A model generated the notes under the pieces. The model worked only from the letters and a program-made list of their open reading frames with translations. It had not been told where the DNA came from and searched no databases. Source: Euphorbia lathyris (lineage: Eukaryota; Streptophyta; Magnoliopsida; Malpighiales; Euphorbiaceae). Taken from it: a stretch of DNA of 64,000 nucleotides. Made by a program: the position numbers and the translations under genes. Numbering within the stretch: the first letter of the stretch is position 1; each line of letters opens with the position of its first letter. The DNA lies in NCBI RefSeq assembly GCF_963576675.1, contig NC_088913.1, positions 77,437,001-77,501,000 of the forward strand. Direction: 5' to 3'. Positions 10,900-22,721 of the stretch are shown piece by piece.

Positions 10900-13130
10900 A
10901 CAACCTCGAAAAGTTTGTAGGTTTTTACTTAACACATTAATATGTTTATCATATTATTTGTGGACGTTAATTGTAAAATAAATGCCATTATTTATTTTCT
11001 TAAATTATTATTTATTTTCTTTATTTGTTACCATAATATATTTAAATAAACATTAAATATTATTACAAATTTTCAATGATTTTTTCAAAAAATCAGACAT
11101 TTTTTTAATAATTTCATTTACTAAAGTTAAAAAAAGTAACTTTTAAAATTTTATATTTCATTAATTTTTAATGTATAAATTTTCGATTATTAAATTTTAT
11201 TTTTATAATTATATAAAAATTAATAAATTATTTATTTAATATAGGAGACATTATAATTATATAGTAAAAAATATAAAATAGAAAAAAGTAAATACATTTT
11301 TTTGGAGGGAATGTATATTTTTTGGGTAAATAATTATAAGGTCATGTGTTTTTACTTAACTCACTAGTAGGTCCAGCATGTTATTATATGCTTCTGTTAT
11401 ATTTATATACTCGAACTTTCACTTTTTGTTGGGTTATAGAGTAAATAGTACATGATGAAGCTCGAGTAGAAAGTATTGATTTTTTTTCTTAGGTGCAAGA
11501 ATCTAGAGTTAGTCCTAATCACTAAGTTGAAAGAACTTCGTAAGTCTATTTTCTATATCGAAATAGAAAGGATCGAATTCAAACAAGTTTCAAATCCAAG
11601 AATAAAGTTTTTTAGAATTGACCAAATTTTTTTGATTAAAAATTTTAAAAGTTCAAAAAGAAAGTGTATCGTGCAATAATCAACCGTTAATCTGATTCTT
11701 TGTTTGATAGAAAGAAAGGAATCAAAAAAAGTAGTATGTGGCTGCCAGTTTGAAAGGATTAAAGATCACCGAAGTAATTTCTAAACCCAACGATTCAAGG
11801 GAAAGACAAAGGATCCTGGAACAAGGAAATACCGTTTTCGATTATCTCAACAATTTCATCAGAATGAAGAATCAAACTAGATTCTAAAAGAAACAAAAGA
11901 ATGAAGAATCAAACTAGATTCTAAAAGAAACAAAAAGAAAGGGGATTAGAGATCACTTAATAAATGAAATGCTTAAAGGATTTTCTTTGACCTATGTTAA
12001 AGTTATCCAACTTAAGTTAAGAAAGTACAGATAATTTTTTTTGTTTGACTTTACCTTAATCACTCTTTAGTCTATTTATTTATTTTCATACATAAAAGTA
12101 CAAAATTGTTTCTTATCATACGAATAAAATAATCTATCTTCAATTTTTAATTAAAATAATTTTAATGAATTTTGTGTAGTATGTATTAAAATAGTTTTAA
12201 TGAATTTTGTATAGTATATATACTTGTGTATATTAATTAAAAAAAATATTCCTTATTCTCTAAAAAAAAATTACTTTTGTGATTTTATATAGTTCTACTC
12301 CTATTTTGATTATTTTTACAATATTATCATTCATTTTTCTAATAAGTTCTATACTACCAAGTTAAAATTTATAGTTATATGAAAATTAATAAAACAATTA
12401 AAGAGAGCAGGGGAGTAGGAGAAGGGTGTACAAGGAGTTTTCCCGCACAGGATGGGCCAGTTTTTTTATTATACAAATCTAAATAAATTATTATTATTAA
12501 TTATTATGTGAAAAATTAAGTGAATGTTACATATCCAGAAAATTAACGCTCTAAGAGTCTTAAAGGACCCAGTTATTATTATTATTATAATAAAATATAT
12601 AATTTAATTATTTTTATTATATTTAGTATGTCAAAAATCAATTTAAAAGTATTTTGGTGTTTCATTTTGTAGAAACATTATTATTATATTATATGAAAGT
12701 ATTAATTTTTTTTAATAAATAAGGCCTAATTTTTTTCATTTAGCACGGGGCCCCAAAAATGTTTAAGACGGCCTTGAAAGAGAGATTATTAAGAAGGAAA
12801 AAACGTAAAATAGGAAAATGGTTTTTATTATTAAAACATATAGTAAAGAGTAATTTTGGTATTTTAAATTTTATTTAGTCATTCAAATATGACGAAAATA
12901 AAACTGATGGACTATATAATCATTTCTAAAAACATGTGGACTAACTAGTGTATTATGTAAAAACACATGGACCTTATAATTATCTACCCTATTAAATTTT
13001 AGTTTTATATAAAAATTAATAAATTAGTTATTTAATATTGGAAATTTTTATATAGTAAAAAAATATAAAATAAAACAACAAATACATCTTTTTTCAGGGA
13101 ATGCATATAGAGTAAAACATAAGTTGGGTA
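10900..13130. other. AT-rich intergenic stretch
   Basis: No gene is supported. The part 11480-12010 is less AT-biased and has the look of an organellar spacer. It contains a 36-base tandem duplication (about 11864-11936, unit with AATCAAACTAGATTC). The remainder is poly(A/T)-rich. Confidence 0.5.
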
Positions 13131-13293
13131 TTTTTGACTCAAATGGTTGACTAAAACAAAACCGGATGGAATATTATTATTTAAAAAAAAAAATTACGTA
13201 TTTATTAATCAGGAAATTAGCTAGCCGTTGCCTTCTCTTTCCGTTTCACTAAAACGAAACACTGGGTAGGGTTTTTGCAGTGCTTCCACAACA

Positions 13294-14151
13294 ATGGCAT
13301 TTGTTCCCCAAGAAGTTACAGAGGATATACTTTCAAGACTTCCAGTGAAATCCATTCTCAGGTTCAAATCCGCTTCCAAAACGTGGTACTCTTTAATTTC
13401 TGAAAATCATACGTTCGCCAAATTGCATTTGAAACAATCATCTGAATCCAAGAATCTTATTTGCTACCAACGTCCTGTTTATTTAGATATATTTGAATCT
13501 TCTGATGTCGATACTTATGAATCACGCAAAATCAAATTTCCTGTTGAAATAGCCATGCCATGTCAACTCATAGGATCAGCCAACGGATTGATTTGTGTAG
13601 TCTCCTGTTGAAATTTTTTCGTTGAAAACAAAGTCATGGAAGTTACTTGAATATTCTTTCGAACATGCATCGGGAATGGCTGCTTCGCATTCAGATGGAG
13701 CTAAAACTATTGTACATCGGGAAGGACTGCTGTGCATTCAGATGGAGCTCTCTATTGGTGTGTTGGTCCACAGATTACTGCTTTTGATTTAGCAAGGAAG
13801 AAAATTTTGCTTCTAGATCTGCCTGAAGAAATTAATGGTGACTATGTTCGATTGTTCGACTACCAAGGCTTGTTATGTGCATCTGGACGGAAGTCTATTT
13901 GGGTGATGAAGGAATACGGCAACTCAAATTCTTGGGCTAAATTGACTATATCTCTGCCTTATGAATATGCAAAACCGGTCGGGATTTCTAAGCTTGGCGA
14001 AGTGATATTTTGCACAATTGATGGATTTGTAAAATCTGATATACAAGGCAGAATGCATGATGATGGTAAGTCGAGAATGAGACATTATGTTGATGCATTT
14101 ATGTACAAAGAGTCCCTAATTTCACCCAAATGTTTCGATCCAAAAGGATGA
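13294..14151 (+). pseudogene. F-box gene pseudogene, paralogue of the gene at 59411
   Basis: The ATG and upstream 150 bases match the intact copy (same TAGGGTTTTTGC leader). The first 105 codons give an F-box (residues about 3-45) and the start of the F-box-associated region, ending at a stop near 13611. The bases equivalent to about 59722-59892 of the intact copy are then deleted, and a short duplicated piece (CATTCAGATGGAGCT at about 13692 and 13735) was added. An open frame at 13732-14151 covers the C-terminal 139 residues, ending in FDPKG as in the intact gene. It cannot make a full protein. A short F-box peptide is possible but unsupported. Confidence 0.85.
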
Positions 14152-15730
14152 TATGATTGGGTTTGGATTGACATTGTTATTGTTGTTTTGTTGAACTTCA
14201 GAAGAAGTGATCATGGTTGAGCTTTTGTAAGACAATATGATGGCTTGAGCTATGTTGAGTACTCAAACTTGGTACTAGTTTTGTGATTTGCTCATTTTGA
14301 ACATCAATTATGAATTCAATCAGATATGTTGGACTACTTCTGGCTTTGTTGTGTTTCTATGTAGTTTTGTTATATTTTCAGGCTTGAAATTGGTTGCTCT
14401 ATCTATCCCCTTCTTATGCATTTTTGCCTGAAAGTGTGGTTTCCACACAGCCAGCTCAGTCCTTTTCAGGTGCGTCTCTATCTAATCTGATTACATTCAT
14501 TTTGGATTTTTCAGCTTAGTATCTTCTTTCTTGAACTAAAATTGCCAGGATATGGTTTATTTTTTAATTCGTGCATACGATCTTGTTTCTTGAACTCATT
14601 GTTATTTCCATTTGCAAAACTATATGAATGCTTTTATCTCCCAGGTATAATTATGAGCAGTCCTAGTGTATGCTAAAATTACAAGTTGTTTTATGAGCAG
14701 TCCTAGTGTATGCTAAAATTACCACTATCTTATGTTTGTGATCTAAATTATGAATAAAAGAATGAATGGAATCACGAAAATGGTGTCAAAACTTCTCTTT
14801 TTTTTATTAGGCTTTTATTTTGTTAATTTCCACTGATGGAAATTGTCTGGCATCCATGAGTTAGACTAATTTTTTCCTTTCTCCATTCTCTCTCATTTGC
14901 TTTTGAATTGAATTCTTTGAGCTCCTTTGTTTTAAGGAGCCTTGTGCACAACAGAATGGGTTGAATGAAAAATTAATAGGTGTTTTTCTTTTCCTCATCG
15001 GATCTTTGTGGCATTACTAGATTGTGATTTCAAACTCAATTAGTTTGTACTTATTTTGGATTATCCATTTGGTCACTGAGAACAACTATCCCTTTCGGTT
15101 CTATGTTTAAGTATCAATTGAGCTTTTGTGTCATCCTCGGTATGGAGCAATTAATTAGTTAATAATATCAAATATCAATAATCATTCTCAAATTTTCAAA
15201 TACATTAAAATCTAAAAATTGAAAATAAACAATCACTTAATAACTTAATAAAATGTACTTAAATTATCCATAAAAATCAATTCTCATGGAGAATAGTTAG
15301 AGATTTTTATCGGGGATTAACGGAGCGGGGACGGGGATCCCCACGAGGCGAAGATACCTTTCCCCATCCTCACCTCATCCCTACCACGGGGGACAAAACT
15401 ATCCCCATTCCCATTCTATGGGGATTCTTATCGGGGAATTGGTGGACGGGGAATCTCCATGTCATTTACATTTCTAGACTCGACTGTTATTTTGAATTTG
15501 TTGATTTGAGTGTTTTGGTTCATCAATCTCACATTATTTTGTTGATCATCTTGAATGTTATATGAATTTAAGATTCTTTAATAGTTTTAAGTAGTTTACT
15601 CATGTAACTTTTGTTTCTATTTGAACACATTGACAGACAGAGCCAAGACTTATTCAACATCTCATCATGTTCTTTTTAGATGTATTCAACCGTTGAAAGT
15701 ATTGTACTAAACCCCAACTTAATGGATTAA
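14152..15730 (+). repeat. Duplicated 3' flank of the F-box gene
   Basis: 14152-14560 matches the flank at 60395-60800. 14640-15150 and 15480-15720 match 17628-18660. A 31-base unit beginning TATGAGCAGTCC is tandemly doubled at 14652 and 14692. At 15300-15470 there is a GC-rich stretch of GGGGAT/ATCCCC words that can fold back. No gene is seen. Confidence 0.65.
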
Positions 15731-16140
15731 GGCCCTGTTTGGGAATTAGCTGTTAGCTGTTAGCTGATTACATTAGCTGTTAGCTGTTAGCTGATTACAC
15801 TAGCTGATTTGACTAGCTGTTTGTGTAGACGTGTTTGGTAAAAATTAGCTGATTGATAATAGCGGTTTGTGCAAAAAGACGAATAAGGGCATTAATTTTG
15901 GCGCAGGAGAAGAGGGAGTCTATTTATTGGGGTCAAAAAAGTCCATTAATTTTAATATCCCAAAACGCTAATTGAAAAAGCTCCTAAAATGAGCTTTTTC
16001 AAAATTAGCGTTTTCATCCCAAAACGTTCTTCCAAACCTCTCTCCACCAAACACTCCAATCAGCGGTTTCAGTGGTCAAACCACTAAAGTTGGTCAAAAA
16101 TGCTCTTTTTATCCCAAAACGCTCTTTGCCAAACAGAACC
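15731..16140. mobile_element. Tourist-type MITE (PIF/Harbinger)
   Basis: The ends GGCCCTGTTTGG and CCAAACAGAACC are inverted repeats (10 of 12). They are flanked by TAA at 15728-15730 and 16141-16143. The paralogous sequence near 25118 lacks the insert and has a single TAA, which confirms both boundaries. Length is 410 bases with no coding capacity. Confidence 0.9.
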
Positions 16141-16143
16141 TAA

Positions 16144-17061
16144 GTGTTTGTTTGCTTCTATTTTTCGGAGCTTTGTTTTTTGTCTTTTAGTTATAAACAT
16201 GATAAAAAAATAATATTTTGTAAAATTCTGAAACATATGTTTTTAGCAAAAGAACAACTAACATCTACTAACTACATAATATCTGTAGCTAACATGAATA
16301 TGAATATGTGAACTTTTTGGTACTTCAGATTCTTTATTACATTGAAAAAAAATTAAATAAAATCTTACATTGAGAAGAAATTAAATAAATCTGTAATAAT
16401 TTTTTGCCCTAATTAAAAAGTAGTTACTTAATTGATAAAATGCAAAACAATTAGGCAAAAAAAACAGGATTAGGTTCACGATCTTTCATTTTTTGTTTCA
16501 TTAAACTCTTGATCTTTTATTTGGATACATTAATCATTTATTTTTTTGCCTCATTAAGTTCTTGATGACTAAAAAAAATTATTTTGAACATAAAATTCAT
16601 TCAACATACTCCTATTTATTTATTGAATATGTATTCGAAATTTATATTTTTTCACTGTTTAAAAGCAGTTTTGAATATGTAATGCGGATATAGGAAAATT
16701 GTAAAAACCTTAATTTGAACTGTGGAAAATAACTTTTTTTAATAATTTCAAGGGAAAAGTACAAAAATAAACCTTGTGGTTTGGCCCATTTTCAAACTGC
16801 ACCCCTGTGGTTTAAAAGTTTGCAAAATGATACTATGTACTTCATTCCGTTAGAAAACATAAGCATTTCTGTCTAACGGTGTTAAAAATGATGAGGTGAC
16901 AGTCAAAGTCAAAAAGTCTAAGGGGTAATTTTGTCCTTTCAAATACTTTATATTTTCGAATTATTATTTTTTAAAAATTTTAAAACTCCTCCAATCCTCA
17001 ATTGACAACTCAACACTCCTCTTTTTCTGCTCTCTCTCCTTAACGTCTTCCTCATCTTGTC
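16144..17061. other. Intergenic stretch with a MULE-like fragment
   Basis: 16144-16260 continues the F-box 3' flank (matches 25121-25230). 16752-16990 begins GGGAAAAGTACAAAAATAAA with a CCTTGTGGTTTGG motif, which resembles the terminal repeat of MULE-type MITEs; no second end was found. No gene is seen. Confidence 0.45.
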
Positions 17062-17589
17062 TTTTTGGGGAAGTACCAATTTAGGCCCAACGTTCAAAAT
17101 AGCACTAATATAGGCTTAACGTTTACAACATAATATCAATTTAGGCTTAACGTTTATAATATAACATCAATTTAGGCCTCACGTACAAAATAGCATCAAT
17201 ATAGGCTTAACATTTACAAAATAATACGAATTTAAGCTTAACGTTTTACAAAATATATACAATTTAAGCTAAACGTCACAATTTTAAATTACTTTTAGTT
17301 TGCATATATTACATGAACCATGGAATTTAGGAGTCATAGATATTTTGAATATAATATGGTTAATTTAATTGTGAAGTTTAGCTTAAATTGTATATATTTT
17401 GTAAAACGTTAAGCTTAAATTCGTATTATTTTGAATACGTTAAGCTTATATTGGTGCTATTTTGTACGTGAGGCCTAAATTGATGCTATATTGTAAACGT
17501 TAAGCCTAAATTGATATTATGTTGTAAACGTTAAACCTATATTAGTGTTATTTTGAACGTTGAGCCTAAATTGATACTTCTCCAAAAAC
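17062..17589. mobile_element. Long-hairpin MITE
   Basis: Two arms of roughly 240 bases are inverted copies around a centre near 17325. Each arm is built from short units of the form TAGGCTTAACGTTTACAA. The arm ends (TTTTTGGGGAAGTA and its inverse) and the TATCAATTTAGG words also occur in the MITE at 62173-62458, so the two are related. A T-run follows at 17603-17622. No clear target duplication is visible. Confidence 0.7.
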
Positions 17590-17627
17590 CTTAGGCCTAT
17601 TTTGATTTTTTTTTTTTTTTTTTTTGA

Positions 17628-18660
17628 TATGAGCAATCCTAGTGTATGCTAAAATTACCACTATCTTATGTTTGTGATGTAAATTATGAATAAAAGAATG
17701 GAATCACGAAAATGGTGTCAAAAGTTCTCTTCTTTTTTTTCATTAGGCTTTTATTTTGTTAATTTCCAGTGATGGAAATTGTCTGGCTGCCCTGAGTTAG
17801 ACTAATTTTTTTCCTTTCTCCATTCTCTCATTTGCTTGAATTGAATTCTTTGAGCTCGTTTGTTTTAAGTTTTTAGACCTTGTGTTTGTTGTTTCATCAC
17901 AAACATGAGATTTTGTAGCGATTGGTTAAACTGTACATCAGTCTGAGAATGAAACAGCTGCTGTTTGAAAAAGCAATATTTTGTAACTTTTGGTGAAACG
18001 TAATTCTCTTTATTTTATAAGACCAATTACCCTTTATGCTTGCGTGCATGACAGAAAATCGTGAACTGAAGATGAAATAAAGAAGTCTTACGCTGAATGA
18101 AAAATGAATAGGTGTTTTTCTTTTCCTCATCTAATCTTTGTGACAAAAATGGAGATTTGATTATATGTTGTGGCATAAAGATTGTGATTCCAATCTCAAT
18201 TAGTTTGTACTTATGTTGGATTATCCGTTTGGTCACTGACAAGTATCCCTTTGGGTTCTATGTTGAAGTGTCAATTGAGCTTTTGTGTCATCTTCAATAG
18301 GGAGGAATTATTTAGATTTTGTGTCATCTAAACTTATGGGTGATTCCAGTGTGAATTTCTACTATTGTGTTCCCTAGTAAGTATGCTTGATTATTCATTG
18401 TTTTGGTTCATCAATCTCACACATTATTATTATGTTGATTATTCATTGTTTTGGTTCATCCATCTCACACATTATTATTATGTTGATCATCTTGAATGTT
18501 ATATGAATTTAGCATTCTTTAATAGTTTTAAGTAGTTTACTCATATAGCTTTTGTTTCTCTTTGAGCACATTGAGAGAGAGGCAAGACTTATTCAACATC
18601 TCATGTTTTTTTTTAGATATATTTGACTGAATAACATCTCATGTTTTTTTAGATATATTT
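17628..18660 (+). repeat. Second copy of the F-box 3' flank
   Basis: Diverged direct copy of 14692-15150 plus 15480-15700, and in part of 60860-61110. Short open frames here are not conserved between the copies. A local 62-base doubling (TATTCATTGTTTTGGTTCAT) lies at 18391-18480. No gene is supported. Confidence 0.65.
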
Positions 18661-18795
18661 AAATGTTGACGGGAACATTTGTTAGAGGGGATATAGAAGT
18701 TGTGATAGGGATAAAAAAAAATGATAACTTAACCCATGTTTGTTTGAGAGATAGGAAGGTGAGACAAGGAATGGATAAGCCTCTTATCCCACTAA

Positions 18796-19190
18796 GCCTT
18801 TGTTTGGAAGTTTGGAGGTTAATGGAGGTGAGAGTTAAATGAGGTAATGGAAAGGGAAGGGAAGTGATGGAAAGGAAAGTTAACAAATAACCTTGTTTGA
18901 GAGTTTATAGGATGTAAATGAGGTTAAATGTTTAACCTCGTTTGGGAGTTTAAATCTGGAGGGAAAGGAAGGTTAAATTTACTCTGCAGAGACAAGAAAT
19001 TTTAAAAAAGTTTACGTTACTCTCATTAACCTCCAATTTGGAGGTTAGAGTTTGGAGGTTAGAGAGAGTAAAGATTTAACCACATTAACCTCCATTTACT
19101 CTCAAAAAATAACTCCCAAACAAGGTTAACTTAATACTTAACCTTCCATTACTTCCATTTACTCCCATTAACCTCCTCCCAAACAAGGGC
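18796..19190. mobile_element. Tourist-type MITE (PIF/Harbinger)
   Basis: The ends GCCTTTGTTTGG and CCAAACAAGGGC are inverted. TAA is duplicated at 18793-18795 and 19191-19193. The interior is made of GGAGGTTAATGG-like words and their inverse. It is 395 bases long and non-coding. Confidence 0.85.
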
Positions 19191-19193
19191 TAA

Positions 19194-19922
19194 AGTTATA
19201 CCTAGAGAGGGTTGGTATAAGACATGATGATAACTTATTTAGATGGAAATTTCCAATGCCAAAAGAAAAGAAAGACATGCTTCCATAGACTTTTTTTTTT
19301 TTATATATATATATAAAGAGATTGAAGCTCTTTCGAGACACCATATTCACATTCTATCTCAAAAACACCTAGCACCGTTACATATACGGCTGCCCTCATT
19401 GGAATTAATATATATAAAAAATCTGATAATATACACCGTTTTTTTAGAGAGAGGAAGACTTGTATATTTCGACATAATGTTGCGATGAAAAAACGTCAGT
19501 GAATGCGTGAGTATGTTCTAACGTTTATTTCCGTCTTATTTGGACTGACATGGCAAAATAAATCTACAACTGTCTATATGGAATCTTACAGAAGACGAGT
19601 GATAAATTCAAGAGTTTGACTAAAGTCGCTTGATCACAATTTTGAGAAAATAATATTTTATGGAGAATATAAGAATTCAAGGAATGATCAATTGTTAAAA
19701 ATCAAGTGAAATGTTCCGGAGTAAAGTCTCTTATAAAAATAAAAGACATGATGATAATTTTTTTTTTTAATTAAGCTTTTTCTGTAACAGCAGAGTGGAT
19801 TTTCAGATGGGCTTATTTTTAAATGAAGCCAGGGACGGTTTTAGAAAGTGCTGCTAACAAAGGGCTGTTAAAGCCCATTATTTTTGTAGTGAAAAGTCCA
19901 ATTTGTTTCTCAAATTTTATTA
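19194..19922. other. Intergenic stretch
   Basis: Contains a T-run and (TA)n near 19290-19315 and no supported gene. Open frames on both strands overlap each other and show no recognisable domain. Confidence 0.5.
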
Positions 19923-20063
19923 TTTATTCTAGGTTTAATAGGTATCCAGCCCCTTAAACTTGTAACTTTTTTTCACCTGGCCCCCTCAACTCAAGGGACA
20001 ACCTCTCAACCCCCTTAACTCTCCAAAAACATCACATACAGCCCCTTACACCCCTATATCCGG

Positions 20064-20273
20064 TCAAAATATTGACCCGTGTAGAAAACGCGCTGGACTA
20101 TTGACCACACCAATGCCACGTGTCATTTTTTTCTTAAATTTTTCCATGTAAATCCAGTAAATTACCCCATAATTTGGACATCCGTAGAGTCTTCTTCCTT
20201 GATTTGCAGGTTCCCACGAAACCTTAAGTACAACATATTCACCACAAAAACATGATTCATGAGTACCCACCAT
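20064..20273 (-). pseudogene. Captured GRF-type zinc-finger gene fragment
   Basis: The frame starts MVGTHESCFCGEY and continues with a Ser, then NQGRRLYGCPNY, the signature C-x-C...N-x-GRR-x-Y-x-C of plant zf-GRF proteins (residues about 8-35). The last metal-binding Cys expected before the Trp is not seen. The frame then runs into sequence beside the terminal repeat. Upstream on the same strand is a (CTT)n tract (about 20331-20371), as found in plant 5' leaders. I infer that a 5' leader and first exon were captured. Function is unlikely without the fourth ligand. Confidence 0.6.
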
Positions 20274-20329
20274 GAAATCGGTATCAAGAACAACACAAGC
20301 CCTAACCTAATTGACAAAAAAAAATTATC

Positions 20330-20330
<1 letters not shown>

Positions 20331-20360
<30 letters not shown>

Positions 20361-20371
20361 AAGAAGAAGAA
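20331..20371. repeat. (AAG)n microsatellite
   Basis: About 13 AAG units inside the MULE-like element. It gives a poly-Lys frame on the plus strand that is an artefact. Confidence 0.9.
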
Positions 20372-20843
20372 TGAAGGAGATGAATACTTACTGTTGAAAG
20401 AGGTGAATCGAAGGAATCAGAAAAGAGGAAGGATTTCTGAGGAGAAAAACGATAGGGATTTAAGAAGAAATGGGATATTTTTACCATTTAAGTTTCTAAA
20501 GCCAACCTTCACGCGCTTTCTAATGAGTGCAATCCCAACTTATTCCATGTCAGAGCCACGTAGGCGTTAAGGGGCTATATGTGATGTTTTTAGAGAGTTG
20601 AATGGGTTGAGAGGTTGTCCCCTAAGTTGAGGGGGTCAGGTGAAAAAAATTTGCAAGTTTAAGGGGATGTATATGATGTTTTTGAAGAGTTAAGGGGGTT
20701 GAGAGGTTGTCCCCTAAGTTGAGGGGGCCAGATGAAAAAAAGTTACAAGTTTAAGGGGCTGGATGCCTATTAAACCTTTATTCTATTAATTGTATTTTGA
20801 AAATTTAGCAGAGTGTTCCAAATATTTCTCAAGTTAATTTTAA

Positions 20844-21417
20844 AAGGTGTACAAATATCTCTTAACGTTTATATCCATGAGTAAATTTATCCTTAATGTA
20901 AAAAATCGTGCAATTTTACTTTTAATATTGGTAGCCAAGAGCAATTTTATCCCTAATGTTGATGTTTGGTCAATTTGAGACATAATTATAAAATACAGAT
21001 ATTTTATTCGTTATTCTGCACCAATTATATCAGTTGGTTCTAAAAAAAGATTATATATTTTATATGATTTAATAATAGAATTGAAGATTAATATTTTTAA
21101 ATTTGATGAAATGTTCAATTTTTTTTGTTCAACTCGTACAAAATACAATACATTTTTTAAAATTTTTTTACATGTCTAATCATATGTTTTTGGTCTGTTA
21201 TTAATTAGTGATAAATTGACACATGTGTGAAGTGTAGATCATTACCGAGAAAACAGTTTGATGAATTATTTCTCAAATTGATCCAAATTATTAATGTTAT
21301 GGGTAAAATTGCTATTGACTGCCAACACTAGAGGTAAAATTTCACCATTTTAAACGTTAGGGGTAAAATTACTCTCAAATGTAAACAATAGGGGGTATTT
21401 TTGTTCCTTACTCCTTT
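20844..21417. mobile_element. Inverted-repeat MITE
   Basis: The left 140 bases and the inverse of the right 140 bases share words such as TTTATCCTTAATGT/TTTACCCCTAACGT in the same order, ending at AAGG.GTA. No clean target duplication was found. The flanks (about 20795-20840 and 21505-21560) share a diverged direct repeat with TTGAAAATTTA and AATATTTCTCAAGTTA. Confidence 0.55.
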
Positions 21418-22546
21418 AATCTTTAAATTTTTGAAAACTTAAGTTTGTCCATATATTATTGTAATATGAAATTAATTAAATTTAATCTAGCATCTTACAT
21501 ATATTAATTGTTCCATTTTGTGTGTTTTGAAAATTTAATATAGTGTTTTAAATATTTCTCAAGTTATGATGATAGATTAAATTTAATTAATTTCATTCCA
21601 CTTTGATACTATAATGATATATGAGTCTAATTAAATTTGGATAGAGGTAATATAATAAAATGAATCATTTTATCCCTATCCTCATCCTACGTACCAAACA
21701 TGAGATAATAAGGCTATGTTTTTTATTACTTAATTTCAGCATCAATCAGTTCATGTAACATCTGTGTCCAAAAAAAAAAAATCATCATTCGATATAGACT
21801 TTTGAAATATTAATTATGCTATTGAATTTAATTTATTGTTTTTAGGTATCAATTAAAAGTTTTGGGTAAATTTTATAAAAAGTTATAAATAAAAGGACCA
21901 AAATCAATATTTTGCAATTTAAAAGAAAACATATACGACATTTTTAAGAATTTTTTTTCAATATATATTTATTACAAACTATTTTATAAAGAATAATAGT
22001 CATAAGGAAGCAAACTAATTAGAATCTAATACATTTAATTAGAATAACGATGGTGAATTGTTGGTAATGATAAGAATATATATATATGGATATATATGGA
22101 ATGCATAAAATGTGATGATGCATAGAGTATGTGTCAATAATTGTCACTATTTTAAATATATAAAGTATACATGTCATCCTTTTAACAAAGGTAATATCCA
22201 TGTGTTTACATTCTAAGAATTTAAAAATCAATATGTCACTCTTTGAAATATATGTTTGAAATATATGTTGATATATATACATACATATAAGCTATGGAAC
22301 ATAATATGGAGAGAGGAGGGAGTTAATTGATAAAAAAAAAATTAGAATAAGAAAAGGTGAGGCAAAGGGGACTATTTATTTTGGTGAGAAAATGCTAGGT
22401 TTATCCAATATATATCTATAAATAGAGGGAGATATATGGTGAATTGATGGAAGAGTGACGTAATTCGGTAGTTGTTAACGGATTACAACGATGAATTTTC
22501 GGTGATCAACGACAATATTTCGGTAATGATGTTTTAAGATTCAAAT
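21418..22546. other. AT-rich intergenic stretch
   Basis: No supported gene, RNA or structured repeat. The frame at 22019-22282 (minus) is Ile/Tyr/His-rich low-complexity sequence. Confidence 0.5.
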
Positions 22547-22558
22547 TATTTTTAAAAG

Positions 22559-22710
22559 GTGTCCGCTATCGTTACTTTGTAAAAAAACAAAGTATCGCTA
22601 CTTGGTGCTCATTTTCACCATTGGATGAATTTTATGCTTCATCATCCAATGGTGAAAACCACACCAAGTAACGGTACTTTATAAAAAAACAAAGTAACCA
22701 TAGCGGGCAC
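22559..22710. mobile_element. 152-base MITE
   Basis: Ends GTGTCCGCTATCGTTAC and, inverted, GTGCCCGCTATGGTTAC. Almost the whole length is an inverted repeat with a short loop near 22635. Twelve flanking bases TATTTTTAAAAG are repeated at 22547-22558 and 22711-22722, which is longer than a normal MULE duplication, so some of the match may be chance. Confidence 0.75.
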
Positions 22711-22721
22711 TATTTTTAAAA

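Larger units (their letters stand above)
19932..20776. mobile_element. Pack-MULE-like element
   Basis: Terminal inverted repeats of about 125 bases (19932-20055 and about 20655-20776) begin GGTTTAATAGG. The inner part of the right repeat is duplicated (20565-20655). A perfect 9-bp target duplication TTTATTCTA is present at 19923-19931 and 20777-20785, typical of Mutator-like elements. The interior is not transposon-like: it holds a host gene fragment with a GRF zinc finger. Confidence 0.85.

Noticed and set aside
11476..11679. 67-codon frame on the plus strand
   Set aside because: No recognised domain. It starts in an AT-rich spacer and has Lys/Ile/Phe bias expected from base composition.
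15300..15470. GC-rich GGGGAT/ATCCCC stretch as a gene or regulatory site
   Set aside because: It is a low-complexity fold-back repeat with no frame, and its borders could not be set.
19168..19488. Overlapping frames on both strands
   Set aside because: They cross a T-run and (TA)n tract and the edge of a MITE. No domain or conservation.
20259..20570. Lys-rich 103-codon frame on the plus strand
   Set aside because: It is produced by an (AAG)n microsatellite. The opposite strand carries the better-supported GRF fragment.
22019..22282. 87-codon frame on the minus strand
   Set aside because: Low-complexity Ile/Tyr/His sequence from TA-rich DNA.
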